A stretch of DNA of 64,000 nt, taken from positions 42,509,702 through 42,573,701 of the forward strand of contig OW203762.1 of NCBI GenBank assembly GCA_934045905.1, in the 5' to 3' direction. Origin of the DNA: Leuctra nigra (lineage: Eukaryota > Arthropoda > Insecta > Plecoptera > Leuctridae). The translations under genes were made by a program, and so were the position numbers. How positions within the stretch are numbered: the first letter of the stretch is position 1; each line of letters starts with the position of its first letter. Below are positions 1-12,633 of the stretch, piece by piece. The notes below the pieces were generated by a model. That model did not search any database. It had not been told where the DNA came from and saw only the letters and a program-made list of their open reading frames with translations.

Positions 1-631
1 CGATATGAGGTAGACCACTTCCCTTCGCCGTGTCCTCTCGCTACCCTGTCTCTCACTCGTCTCTGCAACCTTCCTCTCGCTCCTAGCCCTCTCTCCTACT
101 GGTCTCTAGGGGGCGGTGAGGTTTGAATAGGGCGGGAAAGATAGGACAGGGAAAACGTTACACAACCCAGTATAAAAATACAATTTACCTACTATCAAAA
201 TAGTATGGACCAAAATGTGTTTCATCAAATGGCTCAAGAGTAATGCAAGTTTAAAGTAATGTTATGTGTTGATGTAGGTACTACATAGTACATGTCTAAA
301 TTTTAAAATCTACAAGATGTGTACTAGTACGTAGGTACTAGGTAGGTCATAAAGTAACTTACAAACGACTACCTGAGACCGTATTTGTTAGTTTTTCACT
401 AGCACATTCATCAAATTCATATTCCAAGATAGGTGACATTGATTTTTCTTTGGGCGTCTCTTACTCGCTCACAGAAACTGCAAAACTGATATAAAGGGAT
501 TTATTTAATAATTTCAAAAAATAAATGGAGAGGTTGCTTGCATTATTGTGATTTAATTTAGGTAGCACAAATTCAATGCCCGTGTTGAGTTGCAGGTTAC
601 TTTCGTCCGCTAAACGGTTGCTTGTTTGCAG
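1..631. other. Non-coding flank or intron upstream of the MMS19 exons
   Basis: I see no coding exon here. The first 120 bases are a C/T-rich stretch with many CTCTC words and the rest is AT-rich. The segment ends in the splice acceptor TTTGCAG at 625-631 that precedes the first visible MMS19 exon, so at least its 3' part is an MMS19 intron. Confidence 0.5.
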
Positions 632-3600
632 ACGGTAACTCTGCTGGTGGAGAGTTTGTTAGTGGACGAAGAGCTACTCCTGCAAGCAGCGATGGACACT
701 CTGTCAGGCCTTGCGCGGGCAGTGCAGCCTCTATTGGCCGATCACTTGTCCACGTTGGTGCCTCGATGCTTGCGGCTCTCACAGGCGCACGTCAAGATGG
801 TGAGAATCGAGTCACTTTTATGCAACTGGCTAATCTAACCTACAACTAGCTGGGAAAATTCTCATTGAAAGAAACAAAACATCTCTCATGCAAGTTGCAT
901 TATTTCTTTTAGAAAGTACGGATTGCTGCAGTTGAGTGTCTAAACCACTTCACGAATTATGAAACTATCTTACTTCTTCCATTTAAAAACGATGTGAGTA
1001 TAAAATGTGTTAAAGTATTGGTATTTTAAAATCAAATACATTATTTTATTGTTCCTAAATCCTAACTAGATGCAACGTTACAACTTTGTACTACCTATGT
1101 TCATGATCGTTGATAGTAAAATTTAGGCAAAATGTCAGCAAGTTTGCTGTTGCGTTGACTATCATTACATAATGTTGATTTGACATACCATGGACATACC
1201 TACTACTTGATAGTGGATCCACAATGTTATAACTTGAACAACTCTGAGAATGGCCTTGTCATATCATTCTGAATATTGACATTTCGTTTAATTATTGTAT
1301 TGATGAGCTTCATTTTCTCTATTACATATTGATTAGGTGTCTAAATTGAGAATCCCGAGTAAAAAGGGAGTAATAGGAGTAATTCCTACATTTGTCCTTT
1401 GATTTAGGAGCAATTCCTTGCCAATTCAAAGCTCTTCTAAATGTTTTCAATGGAACTAGGTAAATTTTAAAAATTTCCTGGATCAATTACCTACAACTTA
1501 GAACTGCGAGTTCCTTCACATTTCCAATGTAATTCTTCAACGTCAAACATCATAAAACAACAAAAACAAACTTGGGAACTTCTTACAACTTGACTATCAA
1601 AATTCTTTGCTTGTAATAATCGATTAAATGTTGATTATCAATCAGAGAAAAAAAGATCAATGTACAATCAATACAGCAATTCTAGTTTGTAAATCTAGTG
1701 GAGCGGTCGCTCCACGCCAGCCAAGTCGTACGGCGCGCGCACACTCTCATATAAAGGCTGGAGCAAACCCACTTTTACTGTAAGCATCAAAGTGGCATTT
1801 TCGGCCTACTGGATCTTAAAATTGAGAAATCTCACATTGTTGCGAAATATCTTAATTTCGAGCTATGGCCCACCCTACAACATATACCAAATTTGGGAAC
1901 AATAGTTTACGCCCTTTGCGCGCTAGAGGGCCGTGAAAACAGTGTTTTAGGGCGGTTTTCATAATAATAATCTTAGTAGTAGGCTGGAGCTAAAATCCGG
2001 TAAACAGGCCACAGCCTAAACGGCTGAACCGATTGATCTCACATTTTTACCACGTGTGCACTTTTGGCGTCTGATTTAACCTTGTCCCCATGAATTTTTT
2101 GTGCCGCCATTTTGAAACCGGAAGTGACGTCATATCTCGTCAACGGTTGGACCGATCGGAACGAAATTTGCGCCAATCGTTTCAGACGGTCATCTATATG
2201 GATTATCAATATCAAAAGACTGAACATTATTTTAAATAAACCGGAAATGACGTCATGAAATTTGAAATACATCGATTTGCATTTCAGCAACAACTGTTGA
2301 TCCGATTGTCTTGATATTTATGTAACGTTTGTACTTTTGATATTTCATTTGACTTGTTATAAAACCAACCGGAAGCCGCCATTTTGAAACCGGAAGTGAC
2401 ATCATGTCTCAAAAACGGCTAAACAGATTAGAACAAAACCAGCGCTAAACGATTTAGACGGTCAACTTTATGTAATCAGTAATATTTGATGATTCAAATA
2501 TCGAAACCGGAAATGACGTCACACATTTTATGACCTATACCGGAAATGACGTCATAAATATGCTAAATGACGCTAAATTCACCACTTTATACTTTAAAAC
2601 AGATATAAGTAAACGTACTTTGTAAATAATTATAAATTCAAGGTTGCAGTGTTCTCGGCGGCCATTTTTAAAACCGGAAGTGACGTCATATATCGTAAAC
2701 GGTTGTACCGATTGCAACCTAAGTTTGGAAATGTGTTGGACTAATAATTATGAATTCAAGACGACATTATTTTCGGCCGCCATTGTTAAAACCGGAAGTG
2801 ACGTCAAATATCGAAAATGGCTGTACCGATTGCAATCAAATTTTGGAAATGTGTTGTACTAATAATTATGAATTCAAGACGACATTATTTTCGGCCGCCA
2901 TTGTTAAAACCGGAAGTGACGTCATATATCGAAAATGGCTGTACCGATTGCAACCAAATTTTGGAAATGTGTTGTACTAATAATTATGAATTCAAGACGA
3001 CATTATTTTCGGCCGCCATTGTTAAAACCGGAAGTGACGTCATATATCAAAAACGGCTGTACCGATTGCAACCAAATTTTGGAAATGTGTAGGAGTAATA
3101 ATTATGAATTCAAGACGACATTATTTTCGGCCGCCATTGCTAAAACCGGAAGTGACGTCATATATCGAAAACGGCTGGACCGATTGTAACGAAACTTAAA
3201 GCTATTCTTCTTGGATAATTATTTTAATCTTATATACCAAACGCAACTTTTCTAAGTATCCAAATCGGCATAGGCGTATTTTTTTAAAGAAATAAGTTCT
3301 TGCACGGACACAAGCTGTGCTACAAGCTGTATGAAAAAACTAACAAAAGAAGTGATATCCCAGAAAAAAACACTCCGTGTAAAAAAGGCAGCCAAGTCTC
3401 TTTACTTTAAAAAAATTCAACACCGAAAAGGAGTGATATCAAAAAAGGAGCCAAGTCAATGACATTTCCAAATATTTAATCGTATCTTTGAAATAAAAGT
3501 ATAAACACCGAGAAATACTTTACAAAAGGACTTGGCGCATCGTTTTTTTAAAGACATTTTTCTATTCATAAGCATGTGCCATTTATATACAACCGTCATT

Positions 3601-4852
3601 TTGAATGTTTAGAATAATAGGGAAACATCTTTCAATTAGGTACATATTATACATACCTTCTGTAAAATATTTTCTATATGAATATATACGCTATGAAACT
3701 TGTTGTCTATGCTTTCTATAAATATACACAATAGTTATCTTCGTAATATTGTTTCGTGGTGAATATAATTAAGTCTCATCATGCGTTATACCTTCACATC
3801 ATGTAACAATTTCTATTAATACACATTTTATAAAAATACATTTCACAAAGAAGACAGTCATATTGAATTTCTATTAAAAAATTTAACTTTATACACTTGA
3901 CACTTCAAAAATATATAATTGTGTTCCATTAGTTAGTAATTATTTGACAACGTTTCATGATTTCCTTCAGTCAAGATCAAATTATGAAAAGATACCAGTC
4001 TAATATCGCCATATTAACAGTACTGCAAGAATATGTATGAGCCCACTTCCAATTGATATGAAGGGATGTGTGTTGTGAAAAATATCCGACCGAACCGGGG
4101 CACGAACTTGGGACCTCTCACTTGCCGGGCGAGAGCTCTACCAACTGAGCTACCCGATCGGACGGGCGGACATTAGACACAACACACTGATGAGGATCCT
4201 GACTCCTGACTCCATGGAAGTTTTCCAAAGAAACCTACATTCTCACCACTTCCAATTGTTATGTAATTCTTTCACCCTTATATTACTTATATATTACAGC
4301 ATAAAATCATGCTTCTATGGCCATTGACAAAACTATAAAATAGTCATTACTAAAAGTAGCTTGATTCATAGATTCTGGCTCTAATAGAAAGAGGAAAATG
4401 TACCTACTTGTAAATTTCTTTCCACTTTTAGGATAGAATGATGTCTTTAAAAAAACGATGCGCCAAGTCCTTTTGTAAAGTATTTCTCGGTGTTTATACT
4501 TTTATTTCAAAGATACGATTAAATATTTGGAAATGTCATTGACTTGGCTCCTTTTTTGATATCACTCCTTTTCGGTGTTGAATTTTTTTAAAGTAAAGAG
4601 ACTTGGCTGCCTTTTTTACACGGAGTACATACTACTTGCCTACCTATTATCAATATAGTTAGTACTGAAATTATCACAATTTCTTGAGTAATTTCTCAAT
4701 ATAATACGCCCACTAACTGGATTGAAATTCATCAGGTGATAGTGGGCTTGGCGGCCAGCGTTGACGATCGGAAGCGGCTCGTGCGTCGCGCTGCTGCTCT
4801 GGCACGCACTCGGTGGTTCCTAGTCGGCGCTCCAGGAGAGCCCCAGCGCTGA
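632..4852 (+). CDS. MMS19: MMS19 homologue, C-terminal exons (cytosolic iron-sulfur assembly component)
   Basis: MMS19 is the HEAT-repeat adaptor of the CIA targeting complex, which delivers Fe-S clusters to DNA-repair and replication enzymes. Three exons are seen: 632-799, 913-993 and 4736-4852 (stop TGA 4850-4852). All join in phase 0, with acceptors TTTGCAG, TTTTAG and CATCAG and donors GTGAGA and GTGAGT. The protein reads ...LADHLSTLVPRCLRLSQAH, then KVRIAAVECLNHF, then VDDRKRLVRRAAALARTRWF and a short Gly/Pro tail. The end matches the known MMS19 C-terminus, in which a D-K-R-LVR motif is followed by an Arg-Trp-Phe-Leu tail. Only about 120 C-terminal residues are present; the family is about 1,000 residues, so the rest lies outside the window. 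The 3.7-kb last intron holds a satellite-like array and transposons. Identification rests on recalled family sequence. Confidence 0.85.
1695..1861 (-). mobile_element. Helitron-like short non-autonomous element, copy 1
   Basis: This 167-bp unit recurs at 40320-40483 with few differences. Read on the minus strand it starts TCGAAATTAAG and ends in an 8-bp-stem hairpin (GTGGAGCG / CGCTCCAC) followed by CTAG. That is reminiscent of Helitron ends (5' TC, 3' hairpin plus CTRR). The expected spacing and A|T target rule are not met exactly, so the class is tentative. It lies in the last MMS19 intron. Confidence 0.5.
2100..2640. repeat. Diverged copies of the downstream 118-bp repeat
   Basis: The words GCCGCCATTTTGAAACCGG and CCGGAAGTGACGTCA recur here near 2104-2135 and 2371-2400, with weaker versions near 2500 and 2540. 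Each is followed by an ...ACGGTTGGACCGATCGG... type segment. Spacing is irregular. This looks like an older, decayed edge of the regular array that begins at about 2641. Confidence 0.6.
2641..3200. repeat. 118-bp tandem repeat array (about five copies)
   Basis: The word AAACCGGAAGTGACGTCA starts at 2671, 2789, 2907, 3025 and 3143, an exact 118-base period. Copies are nearly identical (GGCCGCCATTGTTAAAACC..., ...GGCTGTACCGATTGCAA...). Each unit carries CCGGAAGTGACGTCA, an ETS core fused to a full CRE/ATF palindrome. Open frames across the array simply reflect the repeat. It lies in the last MMS19 intron. Confidence 0.9.
3372..4628. mobile_element. Fold-back DNA element with about 190-bp terminal inverted repeats
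   Basis: The segment 3372-3560 is repeated in inverted orientation at 4440-4628 almost base for base. It starts ACTCCGTGTAAAAAAGGCAG and runs to the ...GGCGCATCG... inner end. The interior is about 880 bp, AT-rich, with no transposase frame, and includes a tRNA-like unit at 4085-4162. A target duplication is not clear (at most AC). It is a non-autonomous TIR element in the last MMS19 intron. Confidence 0.8.
4085..4162 (-). repeat. tRNA-like sequence (tRNA-derived SINE head)
   Basis: Read on the minus strand, TCCGATC and GGTCGGA can form a 7-bp acceptor stem with one G-U pair. There is an A-box-like TAGCTCAGTTGG and a B-box-like AGTTCGTGCCCC. An anticodon arm could present GGC (Ala-like). The T stem is poorly paired and U33 is missing, so a functional tRNA is unlikely. 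It looks like a Pol III promoter region of a SINE inserted inside the fold-back element at 3372-4628. Confidence 0.55.
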
Positions 4853-6271
4853 ATAACCACAATACCATCTAGAAGACTTGAGGACTCATGAAAGTGCGGT
4901 CAAACGAGACTTGATAACTTATGAAAGTTTTTCTTTTGCTGGTGCTCAAGACTGTACGTGTGACTTGGCTATTTTGTGAAGAACAATCTATACTCTGGCA
5001 ATCACCTTGTTAAGCTACATACAATAGTATGTGTGCAGTTACCATTCAAAACTCAGAACAGAGTAAAGTAAATTCAACTTTTAACAATATACCTCTAATG
5101 CATCTGAACTGTTTCCTTGATATCATCAGTTGGTAGAGTTTGTCTGGCAACAATTTATCAACTGCATAATAAATCAGTTATTATTCAATTAATAGCAATG
5201 GAAGCCATACCTTGTTTTGCCCTTCACCCTCTCTAATACCATTGAACTAAAGGAAGACCTTCAAAGGCTTCACACGCCAGCAAGTATAACGTAAGTGCAT
5301 TCATTCGCATTTAAGTGAAGACGCTGATCATCATGGAAGAATGTAAGTTTCATATATGATTAATATGCTACTACTTGATCATCCTACTCTTACCATTGAA
5401 AGTTGTAGCAGAAACATTGTTCTTATTCTTTATGTTAGAATGACAACTTACTTTATCAATCAACCCTCTTATTAAGCCTGTAGTCTTGACTCTGACTTGA
5501 CTTGGTATTGGCATGTATGTAGTATACTCCTGACGAAAGATACCAAGGGGGCCAAAAGCTGAACGTCCCATCCGAAGGACGGTGTAACATACATTCACAG
5601 CATGAACCTCCACAACCCTCACTTTCGAGAGACTGATACCATGTGGAGGGAGGTCGTCACACTAACTCTCAAACACAACAGTCTCTCCAGCTTAATTGCA
5701 GCAACCGGGGATACAGACTAGAATGGTCACCCATCCAACTACTGAGCGAGCTAAATGTTGCTTAACCTCGGTAATCTGACAAGAACCAAGGTATCCAATA
5801 CACCGACCATTGGGTGGTCACTCTCACTTCTAATCACTTCCAATGATTGTGTCAACAGATGTTTCATGCTTCGTTCATAGTCTATACTGCCTCTGGACGT
5901 GCTAAAGCATACATTCATTAGATAGATACTCTATGTGATTCATTTTATTTTATCAACTGTTTCCATTAACTTATTAGTTATTATTATTACACTTCCATCC
6001 CAATTGACATTTTCTATTTTTGTTTTTAAATATCAAACTTTTCTTAATATGTATTATTGATTGTGTAGGTAATAATAATAATATTGAAATGTATACCTAC
6101 TGCAACGCTGAAATAGCTTTACCGTGTGTGAACTAGATAATCATCGATGACTCAATATATGTAGAAGATTTCAAAGGTCTAACAACCACAAGCGGAGGTT
6201 CGGAGAGAGTAAAAGTCTGTGTGAATTTGATTTCTGCTAAGATCTTGTTGACATCACTGGTATTGTCTCAG
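4853..6271. other. Intergenic region between MMS19 and MORN4
   Basis: This is the 3' flank of MMS19, with AATAAA-like words near 5166, and the 5' region of MORN4. It contains the minus-strand 5S-derived SINE at 5505-5814. No other coding signal is convincing. The MORN4 initiation exon should lie here, but I could not place its ATG. Confidence 0.5.
5505..5814 (-). repeat. 5S-rRNA-derived SINE, copy 1
   Basis: This is the reverse-oriented relative of the element at 59968-60360. On the minus strand a 5S-like head with ...GAGGTTAAGCAAC... and TGGATGGGTGACC is visible. It is followed by the same body (about 200 bp, with CGTCCTTCGGATGGGACGT and GGTATCTTTCGTCAGGAGTA), with moderate divergence. Confidence 0.75.
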
Positions 6272-7913
<1,642 letters not shown>

Positions 7914-8081
7914 TGAGTGCAAAGGAGCTTTGTTTAAATACATTCTTTGCATGTTTTGACTCTCTGTCTAATCTTATACTTAATAGGAGTTTCCTGCACT
8001 AATCTATCCATTCAACCATCTCTTATTGCTTCTCTTTTTGGAGGTCTTTTTTCTTGGAATCATTTATACATTGTCTTACCA

Positions 8082-8087
8082 AATAAA
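8082..8087 (+). terminator. Polyadenylation signal for MORN4
   Basis: AATAAA lies about 170 bases after the MORN4 stop, in AT-rich sequence, and is the first canonical hexamer downstream. Confidence 0.45.
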
Positions 8088-8441
8088 TATCCCCTTGGTG
8101 CATGATCTCAAGAAACTTTGCTTAGAGTTTGCATATTGAGATCATTTTGTTGAAGCTACTGATATATTGATTGATTGATGCAAATCTTTTAACATTTCTG
8201 TGAACCGAGTAAATTTGAAAATAAACTAGATCTTAACCAATTGCAATCCAAATTATAATTTGTTTTTCGAGCTCTCATTACACTAGGTAATACCAGATCT
8301 ATTATATGACTTCCTGAAAAATTAAAAACATGACTATTATTAATTATAAAGTAAGTAATTAATGTCTGGTTGATGTAAATAAATCGTCGTAAGAAATTAT
8401 GAAATCACAATATTTGTTTGAGAGTAACAAAGTTGTGTGTA

Positions 8442-8447
8442 TTTATT
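8442..8447 (-). terminator. Polyadenylation signal for the alpha-tubulin gene
   Basis: AATAAA on the minus strand lies only about 30 bases beyond the tubulin stop codon, implying a very short 3' UTR. The MORN4 and tubulin genes converge here. Confidence 0.5.
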
Positions 8448-8477
8448 TTATGCCAAACAGAACGTGGTTTTAAAACG

Positions 8478-11400
8478 CTATATAGAATCGGTCTCGACTT
8501 CTCTGTAATCCATTTCAAGGGCGGCCATGTCCATCCGTGCATCAGTCAGCTCCCCTTCTTCCATCCCCTCTCCGACGTAGTGATGCACAAATGCTCTCTT
8601 CGAGTACATCAGATCAAACTTGCGATCGAGTCGTTGCCAGGCAATGTTGATGGCCGATGAATTGGAAATCATGCATACAGCTCGGTTAACTCTAGCGAGA
8701 TCCCCTCCCGGTACTGCTGTCGGGGGCTGGTAGTTGATTCCTATCTGAGATATACAAACCACTGCATTAACATTATCACACACTGGCGCCTGGTAGATAT
8801 GTTTGCAATTTCTAGTTATTAATCTTCTATGCATTCCACAACTTAAAATTATATTTTTCCCATTGACACCATTTAGTTCTAAAATAAGGTACATTATGAC
8901 TACAATTTAATATTATGTATATATGTATATTTGGACTACATATTGGTTTACCTACTTTATTCTAGGAGATACGTAGTTTCAGTAGAATTACTTTGATATT
9001 TCTTAAACAATTTTATAAATATTAAACAAAAGTATCCATTAAAATAAATCCTGTACCATTCAACGAAATTATGTATGACATTTTTATTTATACTAAAAAG
9101 TTATTAATTACAATTACCTTAAATCCTGTTGGACACCAGTCGACGAAATTGATTGAGCGTTTACTTTTAATGTTAGCGACCGCACTGTTGACATCCGTGG
9201 GCGAAACATCGCCCCTGTAGAGCATGACACATGACATGTATTTTCCATGTCGTGGGTCACACTTGACCATCTGATTGGCTGGCTCAAAACACGCATTTGT
9301 GAGTTGTGCAATGGAAAGCTGCTCGTGGTAAGCCTTGGATGCTGGGACAATCGGGGCGTAGGTGATCAGCGGGAAATGGATGCGAGGATACGGCACGAGA
9401 TTTGTTTGAAATTCGATCAGGTCGACATTAACCGCTCCTTCGAATCGAAGTGATGCGGTTACAGATGACACGACCTAATAATGTCAGTCGGGAATCAGGA
9501 TTACTGTGTAGGAAAATAGTCTTGACTATCTGTATGGATTGTTCCTAATATTTTTGTTACTTAATAGCATGTATTTTTTTATTTTTTTATTTTTTATTCA
9601 AATAGTCATTATTTTAAATTGATATATCAACAGAATTCACCTATGAATGTAGACTAGTACCTAACACGGAAGTATTCAAACAAGGATTACTTGTGCAATG
9701 AGTCTGTTAAGATTGGTATAAGTTGGTCGCTGGACGTCCAAATTTCTTCCACATATGTCGTAGATCGCCTCATTGTCCACAATGAATGCGCAATCCTCAA
9801 ACTCCAGAGTTCCGTGTGTCGTCAGAATTGCATTATATGGCTCAACAATGATTGGTGATACCTGACAGAATACTAGTACATTTTTATGGGACATGCTACT
9901 AACAATTTATGCATTATTTTCTCACTCTTTAGTCAATATTTCGGCAAATTAACGGATCTACCCATCATTTTTGAATACCTGTGGAGCTGGATAGACCGCA
10001 AACCCAAGTTTACTAGTTTTCCCGTAATCTTGGCAAAGTCTTTCCAGGAGCATTGTTGTAAATCCAGATCCTGTTCCACCTCCGAAGGAACGAAAGAGCA
10101 GGAACCCTTGCAGGGAATGACATTCGTCAGCCACTTTCCGTATTCGATCCAATACCAAATCTATCAATTCTCTGCCAATGGAGTAATAGCCACGTGCAAA
10201 GTTACTTGCTGCATCTTCTTTCCCCGTAATCAATTGCTCAGGGTGGAACAAGTGGCGGTACGTGCCAGTTCGGATTTCATCTGCAATTCATCTCAAAAGA
10301 TTCACATTTAATTAATAGATCAGAAAATGTAGATTAATTTGAATAATACCAGTTTACATTGATCATTAAGCTGGGTCCACCACATAGACTGTTTTTACAA
10401 TTTGCGTTTTTTTTTATAAACCAATCACAGTCTGCCGTGAGCGGTTTCCGGACTTGTGGTTGGTTATGGAAAAAAAAGGTCTATGTGGGCTAGCCTCAGT
10501 CGATACGTAGCCTAGTTTTGATTGAAAGGTCTATTAGAATTTGATATTGTTTCAATTTATGTATTCTTGAGATCCATTACTGTGAATTTATAACCGCATG
10601 AACTCATGAACTCTTAACACTGACGTATACCCCGTTCTCACTACAGTTTCAACCGCGGTTGACCTCAACTGCAGTTGAGATCTCAACTGCCTTTCTAGAA
10701 CTAAATTGAGATTTCAACTGCAGTTGAACTCGATCGCGTTCAGTTCACACTGGTTTTCAACTGCGATTGAGATTTTCAACTGCAGTTGAAACTTGTAGTG
10801 GGGATCACTACAGTTTCAACCGCGGTTGACCTCAACTGCAGTTGAGATCTCAACTGCCTTTCTAGAACTAAATTGAGATTTCAACTGCAGTTGAACTCGA
10901 TCGCGTTCAGTTCACACTGGTTTTCAACTGCGATTGAGATTTTCAACTGCAGTTGAAACTTGTAGTGGGGACGGGGTATTAGCATTGTCACTCATTATTT
11001 AAATGTTTTAAAATTTTTGGAATAAATATTTACAAAAGTCACGCTAGTATTGTTAAAAGCTTGAACCTAGTTGCAGACCTATAACAGTTGGTTCCAAATC
11101 CACCATGACAACTCTCGGAACACACTTCCCGGCAGACGAGATGGTGAACAATGCATTATAGTTCTCGTCGAAAGTGTATCCTTGATGTAGGATGCCGTCA
11201 GGATGTATCCCGTGCTCCAGACAATACAACTCCCAGCAAGCATTTGCCACTTGTACTCCGGCCTGACCAATGTGGATTGAGATCACCTCCCTCTATTCAA
11301 AAGTGTGCACCATTTTGAGAAATGAAATGAAAACACAGATCTATGAATTTAAATAGGTTACAAAAGAGGTTGAATACAATTTTTCGCTTATTTTAAAACC

Positions 11401-12123
11401 TACTTATTATAATAACTTCATAAGTACTATAGTTGAGTAAAGCCCAATTTACACGGAGCAATTTCTTGTTCAACTTCTGTGCCACACTTCTTGATAGAAA
11501 TTAGAACATGTTCTAAAGCTTGATTTACACGGGTCAATGTATTGATCAATACATTGAATTCAAGAGGCTGTGCACATGAGCAGAGTCACTTTGAGCAGAG
11601 AAAGTGGCTCTGCTCATGTGCACAGCCTCTTGAATTCAATGTATTGATCAATACATTGACCCGTGTAAATCAAGCTTTAATGATATAAAAGTTGAGCTCA
11701 AGTTCTGTTTCAAGAAGTTGCTTTGTGTAAATACAAAATTGTATGAAAAGTGCGAATGTAACACAGAAGTTTTGCAATAAGTTTTACCGTGTAAATTAGG
11801 CTTAGTACCATTACTTCGACTATTTTTGAGTACCTATTACAAATGAAAGTTATTGTCGTACCAATTACATCTTACTACAAGTGCTGTGCTTCACTTTTCT
11901 GTGTAATATAATACAAGGAATCCACAAATGATAGGGTTAGTACTTTTTGGTCTCACTCAAAAAACAATGCATAGATACTAGATAGTTCCTCTAGTCATTT
12001 GTCTTGGCACACTACCTATATACATGGTGTTAAGAAAAACTCTGTTAATCTACCCTTTAGGTGATGTTATACTAATCTGTGGATATAAATTAATTAATTA
12101 GTTGCACTTACCCCTTTTCCCAT
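8478..12123 (-). CDS. Divergent alpha-tubulin
   Basis: This gene encodes the alpha subunit of the microtubule heterodimer. Coding exons (high to low): 12123-12112, 11292-11079, 10280-9979, 9861-9691, 9474-9118, 8744-8478. They total 1,323 nt, or 440 residues, in one frame with GT-AG splices. The start is MGKG + [20 protein letters not shown]. Family hallmarks are VDLEPTVID, the GTP-binding GGGTGSGF loop, [37 protein letters not shown] (including the Glu that drives beta-tubulin GTP hydrolysis), [22 protein letters not shown] and INYQPP. Oddities: the first residues are MGKGREV, not MREC; the loop holding Lys40 is short and has no Lys40 equivalent; the end is ...REVETDSI, with no acidic tail or terminal Tyr. 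It is probably a tissue-specific, perhaps germline or axonemal, isotype. An ancient duplicate is likelier than a pseudogene because all exons are intact. Confidence 0.92.
10370..10495. mobile_element. Short palindromic MITE, copy 1
   Basis: Ends GCTGGGTCCAC...ACATAGAC and GGTCTATGTGGGCTAGCC are inverted, and the centre also folds (AACCAATCACAGTC / GACTTGTGGTTGG). A relative lies at 26201-26346. It sits in alpha-tubulin intron 2. Confidence 0.65.
10628..10978. mobile_element. MITE made of an exact 167-bp tandem duplication of E-box palindromes
   Basis: TACCCCGT and ACGGGGTA close the element, consistent with a TA target. Inside, a 167-bp unit starting TCACTACAGTTTCAACCGC at 10638 is repeated from 10805. 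Each unit is packed with the palindrome TTCAACTGCAGTTGAA and variants. There is no coding potential. It lies in alpha-tubulin intron 2. Confidence 0.8.
11438..11804. mobile_element. Nested palindromic element in tubulin intron 1
   Basis: The outer inverted ends are TAAAGCCCAATTTACACGG and CCGTGTAAATTAGGCTTA. The centre, 11518-11677, is a nearly perfect hairpin with arms of about 72 bases (arm words TGATTTACACGGGTCAATG, TATTGATCAATACATTG, GAGGCTGTGCACATGAGC). There is no reading frame of note. Confidence 0.75.
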
Positions 12124-12633
12124 TTTATTGTTTCTGTTGCATGATTTAAAATTTGGTTTGGTAGAATTCGAAATCTAGAATTTCAAAGATCTGTTTTGGT
12201 CGGCTTATTTTGAATTAATGAAATGTTTTAAAAAGTGAAAATGAAATCTTTGTGCCTGTCATATTGATCTGGAGGTATCTGGAATAATGAAAAGATGAAC
12301 ACATTATAAAAATGTGTAAAATTCATTGATGATATAAATTCAAAATTGTAATGGTCTTCGAGGTAGAAAGTATGTACACGTAGGTAAAAATATGATAACA
12401 AGTGAGATTTTTTTAATTTGCTTGCTGGAGCACATTAAAGGTTCCTTGCTATCTCTGTCATTATGATTCTAACTTTTAACTTCCAACATTTGTATGTTGA
12501 TACTTGGACAAAAGACACACACTATTCCTTAATCTTTTAAATCTTATTTTTTCTTGTGTGTGGTGTATGAGTAGGTCATAATGGCAGCAAGTGGATGCAT
12601 TTATGTAGACCAAAACAATCAGATTCCGGTTGT

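Noticed and set aside
2644..3189. Overlapping open frames encoding NYEFKTTLFSAAIVKTGSDV-type repeats
   Set aside because: The frames exist only because the 118-bp satellite unit lacks stops in some frames; the apparent protein repeat is the DNA repeat translated.
2641..3200. CRISPR-like array
   Set aside because: Repeats are contiguous 118-bp units without unique spacers, in an animal genome.
4085..4162. A functional tRNA-Ala gene
   Set aside because: The T stem does not pair well and U33 is missing; it lies in repeat sequence, so a SINE head is the better reading.
5371..5622. 83-codon minus-strand frame
   Set aside because: It overlaps the 5S-derived SINE body and resembles no protein.
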